DNA of 64,000 nucleotides from positions 62,001 to 126,000 of the forward strand of contig NZ_SELP01000005.1 of NCBI RefSeq assembly GCF_004145845.1. The letters run 5' to 3'. Positions 52,130-63,283 of this stretch are shown piece by piece (positions within the stretch are counted from its first letter, which is position 1; every line of letters begins with the position of its first letter). The stretch comes from Loktanella sp. IMCC34160 (GTDB taxonomy: Bacteria > Pseudomonadota > Alphaproteobacteria > Rhodobacterales > Rhodobacteraceae). The position numbers were made by a program, and so were the translations under genes. The notes beneath the pieces were generated by a model that ran no database searches, was not told the origin of the DNA, and saw only the letters and a program-made list of their open reading frames with translations.

Positions 52130-53262
52130 ATCGCTTCTTTTCCCTGCGTCGCCTCTGGGCGCTTCTGACCAAGGAAACCATCCAGATGCGCCGCGACAGG
52201 CTGACCTTCGCGATGATGCTAGGGATCCCGCTGGTGCAGTTGATGCTGTTCGGCTTTGCCATCAACACCGATCCCAAATCCCTGCCCGCGGCCCTTGTCG
52301 CGCCAACGCAGGACAGGTTCACCCGCGCCATGGTCTCGGCATTGGAACTGACGGGCTATTACCGCTTCATCGTTCCCGACGCGACCGCAACCGAGGCCGA
52401 AGAGATGATCGCCAGCGGCGAGGTGGCCTTTGTCGTCACCGTGCCCTCCGACTTTGGCCGCCGGATCGAACGGGGTGACCGCGCCCAAATCCTGATCGAA
52501 GCGGACGCGACCGACCCCTCGGTCGCCTCGGGGGCCATATCGACGCTCAGCACCGTGGCGCAGGGGGCGCTACTGCGCGAGGCGGGAACGGAAATCACGG
52601 CGCAAGAGGCAACGGACCACGGCCTGTCTGTGATCGTGCACCGGCGCTACAATCCCGAGGGTGTGACCCAGTACAACATCGTTCCCGGCCTTTTGGGGGT
52701 CATCCTGCAACTGACCATGGTGATGATGACCGCCATGGCGCTGACGCGCGAGATTGAACGCGGGACGATGGAAAACCTGCTGGCGATGCCGGTCACGCCG
52801 CTGGAGATCATGCTGGGCAAGATCATCCCCTATCTGGCCGTCAGCGCGGCGCAGGTGACGGTCGTTCTTCTGGCAGCGCGCTTGGTTTTCGGGGTGCCCT
52901 TCGTGGGCAGCCTTGCCCTGATCCTTGCCGGGGTCTTTGTCTTTGTCCTTGCCCTGGTGATCCTTGGCTATCTCATTTCGACGGTCAGCCGGACCCAGAT
53001 GCAGGCGATGCAACTGACCTTCTTCTTCTTCCTGCCATCGCTTTTGCTGTCCGGGTTCATGTTCCCGTACCGGGGGATGCCCGGCTGGGCCCAGATGCTG
53101 GGAGAGATCCTTCCGCTCACGCATTTCCTGCGGCTGATCCGGTCGGTGATGTTGAAAGGCGCGGATGCCGCGACAGTTGCGCCGACATTCGCAGCGCTTT
53201 GGGCCTTCGTCTTTGTCCTCGCGCTGATCGCGCTTTTGCGGTTCCGGCGGACACTCGACTGA
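52126..53262 (+). CDS. ABC-2 type transporter permease (YbhS/YbhR-like)
   Basis: 378 residues, ATG overlapping the ATPase stop. One N-terminal membrane segment (LTFAMMLGIPLVQLMLFGFAIN), a periplasmic domain of about 140 residues, and five C-terminal segments (e.g. YNIVPGLLGVILQLTMVMMTAMAL, FFFFLPSLLLSGFMFPYRGMPG). This is the ABC2_membrane_3 layout of YbhS/YbhR. Only one permease gene is present and nothing follows on this strand, so the transporter is presumably a homodimer, unlike the two-permease E. coli system. Confidence 0.9.
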   Translation: MNRFFSLRRLWALLTKETIQMRRDRLTFAMMLGIPLVQLMLFGFAINTDPKSLPAALVAPTQDRFTRAMVSALELTGYYRFIVPDATATEAEEMIASGEVAFVVTVPSDFGRRIERGDRAQILIEADATDPSVASGAISTLSTVAQGALLREAGTEITAQEATDHGLSVIVHRRYNPEGVTQYNIVPGLLGVILQLTMVMMTAMALTREIERGTMENLLAMPVTPLEIMLGKIIPYLAVSAAQVTVVLLAARLVFGVPFVGSLALILAGVFVFVLALVILGYLISTVSRTQMQAMQLTFFFFLPSLLLSGFMFPYRGMPGWAQMLGEILPLTHFLRLIRSVMLKGADAATVAPTFAALWAFVFVLALIALLRFRRTLD

Positions 53263-53267
53263 CCCCA

Positions 53268-53298
53268 TGAAAAAGAAAACGCGGTCCGAAGACCGCGT
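53268..53298 (-). terminator. intrinsic terminator of the LysR gene (minus strand)
   Basis: Read on the minus strand: ACGCGGTC-TTCG-GACCGCGT followed by TTTTCTTTTT. Perfect 8-bp stem, UUCG tetraloop and a long T-tract, 47 bases after the LysR stop. On the plus strand there is no T-tract. Confidence 0.85.
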
Positions 53299-53344
53299 AA
53301 GTCGGGCGTTGCACCCGTAGGGATTTCGTTGCCGAGACGGCGGG

Positions 53345-54250
53345 CTACCACTTATCGGGGCCCTTTTCGGCGAATGCATTGACCAGAAAGTCGATGAAGG
53401 CGCGCACCTTGGGCTGGGTGAACCGGCCCGGCGGGTAAACCGCATAGATGCCCTGCGTATCGACCGGAAGATCGGGGATCGCCTCTTCGACCAGCCCCTT
53501 TTCCATCGCGTCAGCGTATAGGAAGGAGGGCAGATAGGCGATGCCAAGGCCCGAAATACAGGCGTTCATCAAAGACTGACCGTCGTTCACCGTCAGCCAG
53601 CCCGCGGTGCGGACCTGCCGCTTTTCACCCGATGGGGCGGTCAGTTTCCAGACGGCGGAATTGGCTTGGTTCGAATAATGCAGAAGTTTGTGTTCGTTCA
53701 GATCGTCGATCCGCTGCGGCCGACCGTGTTTCTGGAAATAGGACGGCGCGGCGATCATCCGGCGGGTGGTTTCCGTCAGCTTGCGGGCGCGCAGCGTGCT
53801 GTCTTCCAGCTCGCCAATGCGGATCGCCATGTCGAAGCCTTCGGAAATCAGTTCGACGTAGCGGTTGTTGAGAACCATGTTGACGGTGATGTCCGGGAAT
53901 TCGGCAAGGAATTCACCAAGCACAGGCGACAGGTGGTTCACCCCGAAATCGGTTGCCACGCTGATCCGCAACAGGCCCGAGGGGGCCGATTGCATAGAGG
54001 TGACAAGCGCATCCGCCTCTCCGGCGTCGTTCAATACACGGCGGGCCCGATCGTAATAGGCCAGGCCGATCTCGGTCGGGCTTACGCGGCGGGTTGTCCG
54101 GTTCAATAGCCGGGCGCCAAGCCGGGCCTCAAGCGCCGAGACATGCTTGGAAACGGCGGATTTGGATATCCCCATCTTCTTTGCCGCGTCGGTGAAGCCA
54201 CCCTGATCCACAACCGTGGCGAAGGCTTCCATTTCGGTGAGGCGATCCAT
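53345..54250 (-). CDS. LysR-family transcriptional regulator
   Basis: 301 residues from the ATG at 54250 (MDRLTEMEAFATVVDQGGFTDAAKKMG), which has an AGAGGAAC ribosome-binding site. Classic N-terminal helix-turn-helix (GISKSAVSKHVSALEARLGARLLNRTTRR), followed by a substrate-binding effector domain of the CrgA/PA2220-like subgroup (ISVATDFGVNHLSPVLGEFLAEFPDI). It is followed by a strong terminator and has no divergent partner nearby, so its target is not obvious from context. Confidence 0.9.
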   Translation of the reverse strand: MDRLTEMEAFATVVDQGGFTDAAKKMGISKSAVSKHVSALEARLGARLLNRTTRRVSPTEIGLAYYDRARRVLNDAGEADALVTSMQSAPSGLLRISVATDFGVNHLSPVLGEFLAEFPDITVNMVLNNRYVELISEGFDMAIRIGELEDSTLRARKLTETTRRMIAAPSYFQKHGRPQRIDDLNEHKLLHYSNQANSAVWKLTAPSGEKRQVRTAGWLTVNDGQSLMNACISGLGIAYLPSFLYADAMEKGLVEEAIPDLPVDTQGIYAVYPPGRFTQPKVRAFIDFLVNAFAEKGPDKW

Positions 54251-54401
54251 ACTCGTTCCTCTGCATGACATATTTCTTGCAGAGTGTTCTGACGGCCAAA
54301 TCGGGCAGGACTGCGGCGGATGCCTGACAATTGCGGGGATTTCCCGGGACTGTAGAGGGGCGGGAAACGCGGAGACCGCCCATTCCCGACCGCGCTGCGC
54401 C

Positions 54402-55016
54402 TTATTTCCCGCGCAGTTGGCTTCGCATTTTGTGATGCACTGGCGCCTGCAACCAACTGTCGATCTCTGCCTCTGTCCTTAGCGGCGGGCCGAACAGTCC
54501 CGGCCAGTCCGCCAGCCGTTTTCGACTGCCTTTGAACGGCAGAACTGTAATCTCCTGCCCCGGTTCAATGGTGCCGGTTTCCAGGACCCGCAGGTATGGC
54601 CCCGGGCGGCCCGCCTTCAGAAAAGTGGTTGCGAAACCCTTCACGCCCATCCTCGCCTCAAGCGTGACACAGGGAATGCGCGGCGAGGTCACCTCGAGCA
54701 GCACCTGCCCGATCCGCAATCTGTCCCCAACACAGACGACCTCTGCGGGCCAGCGGTCGAGCGTCAGGTTCTCTCCGAAAAGGCCGTTGGGAATGTCCCG
54801 ACCAAGTGTCGCCTCCCACCAGTCATAGTCGGCGCGGGAATAGGCATAGATCGCCTGATCCGGTCCGCCGTGGTTCTTGGCGTCAACGATGGCATCCCCG
54901 GCGATTCCCGCGACGGTGACGTTGGCCTGCGCCACCGGCGATTTGAATTTCCCGGACTGTCCGGATTTCGCGGCAATCGGCCCGGCCGTGCCCACATTGA
55001 TCGACAAAAGCCGCAT
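54402..55016 (-). CDS. MOSC-domain protein (YiiM-like)
   Basis: 204 residues. The MOSC signature is visible: IAGDAIVDAKNHGGPDQAIYAYSRADYDWW, FGENLTL, VGDRLRIGQVLLEVTSPRIPCVTLEARM (with the conserved cysteine) and GPYLRVLETGTI. YiiM-type MOSC proteins use the molybdenum cofactor for reductive detoxification of N-hydroxylated compounds. Its start directly abuts the fadH stop with no gap, so it is the second gene of a fadH operon. Confidence 0.9.
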   Translation of the reverse strand: MRLLSINVGTAGPIAAKSGQSGKFKSPVAQANVTVAGIAGDAIVDAKNHGGPDQAIYAYSRADYDWWEATLGRDIPNGLFGENLTLDRWPAEVVCVGDRLRIGQVLLEVTSPRIPCVTLEARMGVKGFATTFLKAGRPGPYLRVLETGTIEPGQEITVLPFKGSRKRLADWPGLFGPPLRTEAEIDSWLQAPVHHKMRSQLRGK

Positions 55017-57095
<2,079 letters not shown>

Positions 57096-57129
57096 TCACG
57101 CAAGACGCGGCGTCATCCCCCCGCCCGGA

Positions 57130-57507
57130 TCAGGCGGTTTCTACGCAGTGACGGCGGAAGGCGCGTTTGAGCATGTCCAGCTCGGCCCGCAACAGGCCAA
57201 TTTCGGCGCGGATATCCTCGGCCAGCGCATCCCCGGCATAGATCGCGAAACTGGTAAGGGTTTCTCCGCCCGACCTGTCGGCGATCAGGAAGGTCTGCAC
57301 GCCATCGGCAATCCGGTCTGCCGGGATCGGCACCCGCACCCGCCACTGGCCCTTGTCCGTCTCTTCGGTCACGCTGACCCCGTCGATCGCCGTGCCCAGA
57401 TGGGTCACGACGAGCGAAGGCAGCCACCCTTCGGATGCGCCGGTGCAGGTCAGCACACCTTCCCAATGGCCTTCATAAAGACGGGTCTTCGTCAGGGTGA
57501 TGTCCAT
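57130..57507 (-). CDS. unknown small protein
   Basis: 125 residues from the ATG at 57507, which has AGAAGGACC in the usual position. A GTG at 57534 overlaps the upstream stop (GTGA) but has no ribosome-binding site. The sequence is beta-rich (MDITLTKTRLYEGHWEGVLTC, WRVRVPIPADRI), with an amphipathic helical C-terminus (AEIGLLRAELDMLKRAFRRH) that could form a coiled coil. No family is recognised. It is coupled to the DUF6478 gene just upstream, so the two probably work together. Confidence 0.65.
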   Translation of the reverse strand: MDITLTKTRLYEGHWEGVLTCTGASEGWLPSLVVTHLGTAIDGVSVTEETDKGQWRVRVPIPADRIADGVQTFLIADRSGGETLTSFAIYAGDALAEDIRAEIGLLRAELDMLKRAFRRHCVETA

Positions 57508-57530
57508 CGGCTTCGGTCCTTCTGCGGCGG

Positions 57531-58304
57531 TCACAGGGCGGCGCGGGGATAGCGGCTGAATGTCAGGTCGCGGATTGTGACCTGATTCATTTCCGGCCCC
57601 TCAAAGATCAGGTCAAGCCAGATCCGCTCGACCCGCTTTTCGTTCAGCTTGGTATATGCAAGGTCGAATTCGACCATCGGCCCGTTATCACCCAAGGGCA
57701 ATTCGCGCACGATCTGTTCGGTGTTGGGGCCATGCTGGACATTCAGGCGGGCAAATATTTCCAGCGGCTTTTCCCATTCGATAATCGGGTCCAGCCGGAT
57801 CAGGTGGTTTCGGGTCAGCCCGGAACAGGCGTCTTTCGGCAGGTCGATAACAAGGCTCAGGAACGATCCGTCAAAGCGGAAGACGTCCAGCCGCAACCCA
57901 AAGGGCGCAAGATCCTGTTCGCGGGTATTGCGCAGCTGGCGCAGGGTCAGTTCACTGATCTTGCAGTCGTGAAACAGCGTCACCTCTTCGCCGATGATGG
58001 TCTTGCTTTCCACGCCGGACATGCCCTTGCGGGCCAAGGGGCCGCGCCAAAGCTGCGGTCGCCAGGACCAATCGGTCCCGGGGGGTTTGGGAAAGGCGGT
58101 TGACCCGATGCGGGGCAGGGCAAGGCGGCTGTCGGCAACATGCAGAAACTGGGACAGGGCGGCGTTCAATTCGCGGGCGCGGGCGCGATCCTTGCGCAAC
58201 CGGTCAAGGTCGGTCGTGGCCGCAATGCGGGCCGCGCGGCGCCACCTGCGGGCCATGACCCGATGCAGCAGCCTGTCGATCAGTCTGGAATTGCGTCTGC
58301 CCAT
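57531..58304 (-). CDS. DUF6478-family protein
   Basis: 257 residues from the ATG at 58304 (MGRRNSRLIDRLLHRVMARR). The frame opens at 58370. The basic N-terminus is followed by a helical stretch and then a beta-rich domain (SKTIIGEEVTLFHDCKISELTLRQLRN, LSLVIDLPKD, FDLAYTKLNEKRVERIWLDLIFEG), which I recognise as DUF6478, found in Rhodobacteraceae beside genes of unknown role. It is upstream of, and coupled to, the small unknown gene at 57130. Confidence 0.7.
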   Translation of the reverse strand: MGRRNSRLIDRLLHRVMARRWRRAARIAATTDLDRLRKDRARARELNAALSQFLHVADSRLALPRIGSTAFPKPPGTDWSWRPQLWRGPLARKGMSGVESKTIIGEEVTLFHDCKISELTLRQLRNTREQDLAPFGLRLDVFRFDGSFLSLVIDLPKDACSGLTRNHLIRLDPIIEWEKPLEIFARLNVQHGPNTEQIVRELPLGDNGPMVEFDLAYTKLNEKRVERIWLDLIFEGPEMNQVTIRDLTFSRYPRAAL

Positions 58305-58389
58305 GCGTGATCTTGCCCCGATAGTCCTGCGCTGTCGCGCCTTGGTTCTTTCGCCCAACTTGCGGCACAATACCTGAATTTTCGGTTGT

Positions 58390-58421
58390 GAAAAGAAAGC
58401 AATCCCACCTAGGCGGGATTG
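58390..58421 (-). terminator. intrinsic terminator of the lipoprotein gene (minus strand)
   Basis: CAATCCC (58415-58421 read on minus) pairs with GGGATTG (58400-58406) around an 8-base loop that contains the TAG stop codon, followed on the minus strand by CTTTCTTTTC. Confidence 0.75.
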
Positions 58422-59074
58422 TCGCCCGCATTTGCGGCGCGCAGCGCGTCGACCGTCAGCAACAGCAACCGGGCCGATTGGCGGCGGCTGATCGGGTCGC
58501 GGGAATAGCCGCGCACGTTCACCGTCACCAGATGGCCGTTCACGTCCAGAAAGGCGCGGCCCTGCATCGGCTCCAACCCGTCAAACCGGTCTGGGCCTTC
58601 ATCGGTGAACCAAACCTCGACAAGGTTGGTGGCCGATTGAACGAAACGCACGTCGATTTCGGATGCGTCGCCGGTCTGGCTGAGCAGCGCTTTGCCACCC
58701 TCCGATTCGACAAAGGCGGCCAGGTCCGTTTCTGCCCCCGCAACGATGGCTGACCCGGTGGCGCCGACCTGCACCGTGATCAACGCGGCAAGGTCCGGCA
58801 TGATGTCGGTATTCGACACCAGCGCGCAGCCCGCCATGACGACGAACCCGTCGCCGGTGTTGCTGGCCTGCCGGTCGATGCAATAGCCGTCTGGCGTGCG
58901 CACCCGGAACCCGCCATCAAGGACCGAAACCGCACGAATGCCCCGGGCCTGCGCCCGATCCGACCCGAGCTGAAGCCCACCGCCAAAGTCGGCAGGCAAA
59001 CACCCTGCCAGTAAGGCCGCGCAGATGAGGGCCATCGCCGACCGCCTGAAAACCGTTCCCTGTACCTGCGGCAC
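58409..59074 (-). CDS. lipoprotein of unknown function
   Basis: 221 residues from a GTG at 59074, chosen because GGGGAGGTG lies just before it and because it supplies an arginine-containing n-region ahead of the lipobox (LLAGC, Cys near residue 25). An ATG at 59035 would leave almost no n-region. The mature part has TPDGYCIDRQASNTGDGFVVMAGCAL and a C-terminal VTVNVRGYSRDPISRRQSARLLLLTVDALRAAN. I do not recognise a family. It ends at a hairpin terminator that overlaps its stop and is divergent from the CPBP gene. Confidence 0.7.
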   Translation of the reverse strand: MPQVQGTVFRRSAMALICAALLAGCLPADFGGGLQLGSDRAQARGIRAVSVLDGGFRVRTPDGYCIDRQASNTGDGFVVMAGCALVSNTDIMPDLAALITVQVGATGSAIVAGAETDLAAFVESEGGKALLSQTGDASEIDVRFVQSATNLVEVWFTDEGPDRFDGLEPMQGRAFLDVNGHLVTVNVRGYSRDPISRRQSARLLLLTVDALRAANAGDNPA

Positions 59075-59226
59075 CCCGCACACCTCCCCGTCGTGGTCCT
59101 GTCGGGATAGGAAGGGCGGCGCGCCCGCACAAGTCTTTGCCGGTGCCGATCCGCGATTCGCGACGGTAGGGTGGACATTGGGCAACGCCTCTTTTCTTCC
59201 CGCGGCGGCCCGATCATAGTCCGCCC

Positions 59227-60150
59227 ATGTTTGATCCGACCCATCCCCGCTACGCCGCCCATGACGGGTTTGTCGCCCGTGCCGGGGGGCAGGTGCTGGC
59301 CGGTCAGTTGTTGACCGGGTTGGGCCTGATCGCCTTCGCCTTCTACGTGATGGTGCCCGAAGCGCTCTATCTCGCCAGCGTCTTTGCCGCTGACCGCGAC
59401 AGGTTCCTTGATGGGGCGACCCCCGTGGCGATGCTGGTCCAGCTTCTGGTCATGGTCCTGCCCATCTGGGCACTGCGCGTTTATCTGCGCCGGGTCGAGA
59501 AACGGACGCTCGGCAGTGTTTTCGGGCCAGTCGATGGGGTGGTCAGCGGATTTCGCGCGGTCGCGGTGCCGGTTGCACTGGTCCTTCTGGCGCTCGAACT
59601 GCTGCCGCCCTGGGTGCCGCCCGGCATGATCGCCGAAACCCGGCCCCTGCTTGTGTGGCTTCTGGCCCTGCCCATCGCACTTGTCGCCATCGCCATTCAG
59701 GTCACAGCGGAAGAGGCCGTTTTCCGCGGGTTTCTTCAGCAACGTCTGGCGATCCTGTCGCCCTCGCCGATGGTCTGGATGGTGCTTCCCAGCGTCGGGT
59801 TCGGGCTGTTGCACTATCTGAATGCCGACAACGCTGTCGAAGGGACGATCTGGGTCCTGTTCGCAACGCTGATCGGCATGGCCTGCGCCGATCTGACCGC
59901 GCGGCACGGCAGCCTTGGACCCGCCATCGCGCTGCACTTCATCAACAACGTGTTCGCGCTTGTGATCTGGGGGCTGCAGGGTGGGCCGATGTCCGGGCTT
60001 GCCCTGTTTCTTCTGCCTGACGAAACGCCGCCGCCCGACCAGATGGGGCTCGATCAACTTCTGCAACCCTGGGCCATGGCCGAGATCGTCGCCGTGACGC
60101 TTTTCATCGGCTGCCTGTGGCTTGCCGCGCGTCTGGGCCTGCGGCGCTGA
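59227..60150 (+). CDS. CPBP-family intramembrane glutamic endopeptidase
   Basis: 307 residues with eight or so hydrophobic segments. Catalytic motif 1 is E162-E163-x3-R167 in TAEEAVFRGFLQQRL; motif 2 supplies a histidine in FGLLHYLNADN; motif 3 a histidine and asparagine in ALHFINNVFAL. These define the CPBP/Rce1-type protease family (formerly CAAX or abortive-infection proteases). Substrates in bacteria vary. It is upstream of accD (57 bases), possibly sharing a transcript, and has no clear ribosome-binding site. Confidence 0.87.
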   Translation: MFDPTHPRYAAHDGFVARAGGQVLAGQLLTGLGLIAFAFYVMVPEALYLASVFAADRDRFLDGATPVAMLVQLLVMVLPIWALRVYLRRVEKRTLGSVFGPVDGVVSGFRAVAVPVALVLLALELLPPWVPPGMIAETRPLLVWLLALPIALVAIAIQVTAEEAVFRGFLQQRLAILSPSPMVWMVLPSVGFGLLHYLNADNAVEGTIWVLFATLIGMACADLTARHGSLGPAIALHFINNVFALVIWGLQGGPMSGLALFLLPDETPPPDQMGLDQLLQPWAMAEIVAVTLFIGCLWLAARLGLRR

Positions 60151-60207
60151 TTGCATTTCGCCGCTACCCGGCTTATCTCGGATTCCGCAACCTCTGAAGG
60201 CCAAGGC

Positions 60208-61146
60208 ATGAACTGGATCACCAACTACGTCCGTCCGACCATCAATTCGCTGTTCTCGCGGCGTGAAGTCCCCGAGAACCTGTGGAGCAAATGCGACGAT
60301 TGCGGAACGATGCTGTTCCACCGCGAACTGGCCGACAATCAGAATGTCTGCACCTCCTGCGGCCATCACATGGGCATCAGCCCGCGCGACCGGTTCACCG
60401 CCCTGTTCGACGGCGGCGTCTTTGCCGAGGTCGAGGTGCCCGAACCGGTGCAGGACCCGCTGAAGTTCCGCGACCAGAAACGCTATCCGGACCGGCTCAA
60501 GGCCGCGCAGAAGAAGACGGGCGAGAAAGAGGCGATGCTGGTCGCCGAGGGCGAGATCAACCGCACCCCCATAGTTGCCGCCGCGCAGGACTTTGGCTTC
60601 ATGGGCGGGTCGATGTCGATGTATGTCGGCAATGCGATCATCGCGGGGGCAGAACGGGCGATCAAGCTCAAGCGGCCCTTCGTCCTGTTCTCCGCCGCCG
60701 GGGGCGCGCGGATGCAGGAAGGCATTCTTGGCTTGATGCAGATGCCGCGCACCACCGTGGCCGTCGAAATGCTGAAAGAGGCGGGGCTGCCCTATATCGT
60801 CGTCCTGACCCATCCGACCACCGGCGGCGTCACGGCATCCTACGCGATGCTGGGCGACGTGCAGATTGCCGAACCCAATGCGCTGATCGGTTTTGCCGGG
60901 GCGCGTGTGATCGAACAGACGATCCGGGAAAAACTGCCCGAAGGGTTCCAGCGGGCCGAATACCTGCTGGATCACGGGATGCTGGACCGGGTGACTCCGC
61001 GCACCCAGTTGAAGGACGAGCTGACCACGATCATCCGCCTTCTGATGGGCATGGACCCGGCCGTTGTCGCCGACCTGCCCGCCCCTGCCCCGGCGCAGCC
61101 CGAGGCAAAGGCCGCCACCCCTGCTGAAAAGGCATCCGACAAGTGA
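60208..61146 (+). CDS. accD: acetyl-CoA carboxylase carboxyltransferase subunit beta
   Basis: 312 residues from the ATG at 60208 ([16 protein letters not shown]). A four-cysteine zinc ribbon is at C29, C32, C48 and C51 ([16 protein letters not shown]). The crotonase-fold core includes [24 protein letters not shown] and [16 protein letters not shown]. With AccA it transfers carboxylate from biotin to acetyl-CoA, giving malonyl-CoA. An alanine- and proline-rich tail ends the protein. Its stop overlaps the folC start (GTGA), a conserved accD-folC pairing. Confidence 0.97.
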   Translation: MNWITNYVRPTINSLFSRREVPENLWSKCDDCGTMLFHRELADNQNVCTSCGHHMGISPRDRFTALFDGGVFAEVEVPEPVQDPLKFRDQKRYPDRLKAAQKKTGEKEAMLVAEGEINRTPIVAAAQDFGFMGGSMSMYVGNAIIAGAERAIKLKRPFVLFSAAGGARMQEGILGLMQMPRTTVAVEMLKEAGLPYIVVLTHPTTGGVTASYAMLGDVQIAEPNALIGFAGARVIEQTIREKLPEGFQRAEYLLDHGMLDRVTPRTQLKDELTTIIRLLMGMDPAVVADLPAPAPAQPEAKAATPAEKASDK

Positions 61147-62414
61147 CACCCGGCTCTGACGTCATCCTTGAAAGGATGATGGCGCTCCACCCGAAGGTCA
61201 TCGACCTGACGCTGGACCGTGTCTGGCGGCTTCTGGCCGCGCTCGACAACCCGCAGGATCGTCTGCCGCCGGTGATCCACATCGCCGGAACCAACGGCAA
61301 GGGATCGACGCAGGCGATGATCCGCGCCGGGCTGGAGGCGATGGGCAAGACCGTCCACGCCTATACCTCGCCGCATCTTGCCCGGTTCCACGAACGGATC
61401 CGGCTGGCCGGGACGCTGATCTCGGAACCGCAGCTGACCGAGGTGCTGGACCGCTGCTATGCCGCCAACAACGGCGAAAGCATCACCTATTTCGAGATCA
61501 CCACCGTTGCGGCCCTGCTGGCCTTTGCCGAAACACCCGCCGACTACACCCTGCTCGAGGTCGGGCTGGGCGGGCGGCTGGACGCCACCAATGTGATCAA
61601 CGCGCCGGCGGTGACCATCATCACCCCGGTGGATCTGGACCATCAGCAGTTTCTTGGCGACACGCTGGCGCAGATCGCGGGCGAAAAGGCCGGAATCATC
61701 AAGCGCGGCGTCCCATGCGTGGTCGGCCCGCAGCATGACGAGGGGCTGGAGGTCATCGAACGTCAGGCCGCGCGTCTGGGGGCACCGCTTCTGGCCTATG
61801 GGCAGCAGTGGCATGTCGGCACGGAACACGGGCGGCTGGTCTATCAGGATGAAAAGGGGCTGCTGGACCTGCCCCTGCCGAACCTTCCCGGACCGCACCA
61901 GATCATGAACGCAGGCGCCGCCCTTGCCGCCCTGCGCCATCTGGGCGCGGACGATGCCGCCTGCGAGGCCGCCGTGACCCGCGCCTATTGGCCTGCGCGG
62001 ATGCAGAAGCTGACCGAAGGCGCGCTGGTGGACCTGGCCAAACCGGCCGAGCTGTGGCTAGACGGCGGGCATAACCCGGCGGCCGGGATCGCGCTGGCCG
62101 AGACCCTGCGGCAACAGCCGCCCCGACCCACGCACCTGATCTGCGGGATGCTGAACACCAAGGACATCGGCGGCTATCTGCGCCCGCTGGCGGCGGTGAT
62201 CGACAGTCTGACCGCCGTGTCGATCCCGGGAGAGGCCAACACCCTGCCCGCCGAAGAAACCGAACGGCAGGCGCTGGCGGCGGGCATGACGGCGACCACC
62301 GCCGAAAGTGTCGAGGACGCGATCCGGGCGATCACCGCGCGCGATCCGAACGCGCGAATCCTGATTTGCGGGTCGCTCTACCTTGCCGGGCACGTGCTGC
62401 GCACCAACGGCTGA
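61143..62414 (+). CDS. folC: bifunctional folylpolyglutamate synthase / dihydrofolate synthase
   Basis: 423 residues starting with GTG at 61143 that overlaps the accD stop; an in-frame ATG at 61176 is an alternative. Mur-ligase-type ATPase with the P-loop [15 protein letters not shown] (residues 47-61), [14 protein letters not shown], and the central [16 protein letters not shown]. The C-terminal domain includes [15 protein letters not shown]. It adds glutamate to dihydropteroate and folates. It closes the accD operon. Confidence 0.96.
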   Translation: MTPGSDVILERMMALHPKVIDLTLDRVWRLLAALDNPQDRLPPVIHIAGTNGKGSTQAMIRAGLEAMGKTVHAYTSPHLARFHERIRLAGTLISEPQLTEVLDRCYAANNGESITYFEITTVAALLAFAETPADYTLLEVGLGGRLDATNVINAPAVTIITPVDLDHQQFLGDTLAQIAGEKAGIIKRGVPCVVGPQHDEGLEVIERQAARLGAPLLAYGQQWHVGTEHGRLVYQDEKGLLDLPLPNLPGPHQIMNAGAALAALRHLGADDAACEAAVTRAYWPARMQKLTEGALVDLAKPAELWLDGGHNPAAGIALAETLRQQPPRPTHLICGMLNTKDIGGYLRPLAAVIDSLTAVSIPGEANTLPAEETERQALAAGMTATTAESVEDAIRAITARDPNARILICGSLYLAGHVLRTNG

Positions 62415-62552
62415 CCGGCAGGATCGGAAACAAATCGGGCGCAGGGCGGCCACCGTCGCCAAGACGGGTACCCCTGCCCCGATTTCGCCACAAAAAGTTG
62501 ACGACTCGGCCCAATTCCCGTCTGCTCGGCTTGTGCTTTCCGGGGGGATTCC

Positions 62553-63068
62553 ATGTTTCGTTCGCTGACATTGTCTGCCGTCATCGCCGCTGCCGTCGCG
62601 GCCCCTGTTCAGGCAGCGGACCTGCATTTCTGCTGGCGCGGCGCGAACGGGTTCACCATGACCGGCGAATTCGGCGTGCCCGACAGCGCCCTGACCGGCG
62701 GCATGATCACCGAAGACCAGATCAGCTATTTCCGGATCACCGGATACGAGGTGGGCATCCCGGTTGGCAGCTGGTCGATGGACGACCTTGCCGCTGGCAG
62801 CACCTTCCACCTGCGGTTCGACACCGCGACGATGAGCTTCCCAACCGGCGGCAGCTATCCCGGCCCCGCCTCGCAGGGTTGGAACGCCAATGGCGAAGTC
62901 AACAACTGCGGCGACAAGGGATTCGGGTTCAACTCGGGCAACTACGCGCAGGACCTCTGCCTTTACGGGGTCTGGGTCGAACATTCCTCGATCGCGCCGC
63001 AAACGCCACTGCGCGCCTCGACCGTGGCCTATACGCCCGATTGCCGGCTGCGCGACCTGAACAGCTGA
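62553..63068 (+). CDS. secreted protein of unknown function
   Basis: 171 residues with a GGGGGGATTCC ribosome-binding site. A signal peptide (MFRSLTLSAVIAAAVAAPVQA-AD) predicts export. The mature part is beta-rich with four cysteines (HFCWRG, NNCGDKG, DLCLYG, PDCRL), probably two disulfides. It has glycine- and aromatic-rich stretches and no recognised domain. A TTGACG at about 62493 may be the -35 of its own promoter. Followed by a probable small RNA gene. Confidence 0.72.
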   Translation: MFRSLTLSAVIAAAVAAPVQAADLHFCWRGANGFTMTGEFGVPDSALTGGMITEDQISYFRITGYEVGIPVGSWSMDDLAAGSTFHLRFDTATMSFPTGGSYPGPASQGWNANGEVNNCGDKGFGFNSGNYAQDLCLYGVWVEHSSIAPQTPLRASTVAYTPDCRLRDLNS

Positions 63069-63097
63069 TCCCGCACCCCCGTCCGCCACAAATCTGT

Positions 63098-63126
63098 TGA
63101 CCGCGAATCAGTGATTCGCCTAGTGT
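63098..63126 (+). promoter_or_regulatory. sigma70-type promoter with GANTC sites in the spacer
   Basis: TTGACC (63098-63103) and TAGTGT (63121-63126) are exactly 17 bases apart. The spacer holds the perfect inverted repeat GCGAATC-AGT-GATTCGC, which includes two GANTC methylation sites (63106-63110 and 63114-63118). Transcription would start near 63133, into a terminator-ended region. In Caulobacter GcrA activates promoters with CcrM-methylated GANTC in this position. Confidence 0.65.
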
Positions 63127-63132
63127 CGGCCC

Positions 63133-63234
63133 AAGCGATGCGCGGCCCCTGTTCGCGCGGAACCCCTGAAAACAAAGGGGACGCAAAGATTTGGCAGGGC
63201 GGGAGGGCGGACATGGGTCCGTCCTTCTGTTTTC
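63133..63234 (+). ncRNA. candidate ~100-nt small RNA
   Basis: A region without a convincing ORF lies between a good promoter (63098-63126) and an intrinsic terminator (63204-63234). It contains a CCCC-10 bases-GGGG hairpin near 63165-63182 and then the GACGCAAAGATTTGGCAGGGC segment before the terminator. The next gene has its own promoter after the terminator, so this is more likely an independent small RNA than a leader, though a terminating riboswitch-like leader of the rhodanese gene is possible. No Rfam family is confidently recognised. Confidence 0.5.
63204..63234 (+). terminator. intrinsic terminator of the candidate small RNA
   Basis: A 9-bp stem AGGGCGGAC / GTCCGTCCT with one G-T wobble and an ATGG loop, followed by TCTGTTTTC. 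Confidence 0.75.
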
Positions 63235-63283
63235 ACAGCCCCCAACACGCGGACAATTGATTCGCCCCCGATTCGTTCTTTGT

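Noticed and set aside
53268-53325. tiny plus-strand ORF (MKKKTRSEDRVSRALHP) after the permease gene
   Set aside because: It consists mainly of the minus-strand terminator stem and its A-tract and has no ribosome-binding site.
58780-61149. 789-codon open frame on the minus strand across the CPBP and accD genes
   Set aside because: Accidental antisense frame. Its product is low-complexity (His, Gly, Asp, Arg-rich), and it lies opposite accD, which is unambiguous.
63165-63212. resemblance of the GGGGACGCAAAG segment to the core of the c-di-GMP-I (GEMM) riboswitch
   Set aside because: Only the GGGACGCAAAG part and the preceding hairpin match. The second conserved helix with its GGUAG-type end is not seen, and the next gene has its own promoter after the terminator. 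Kept only as a generic small RNA candidate; an Rfam covariance search would settle it.
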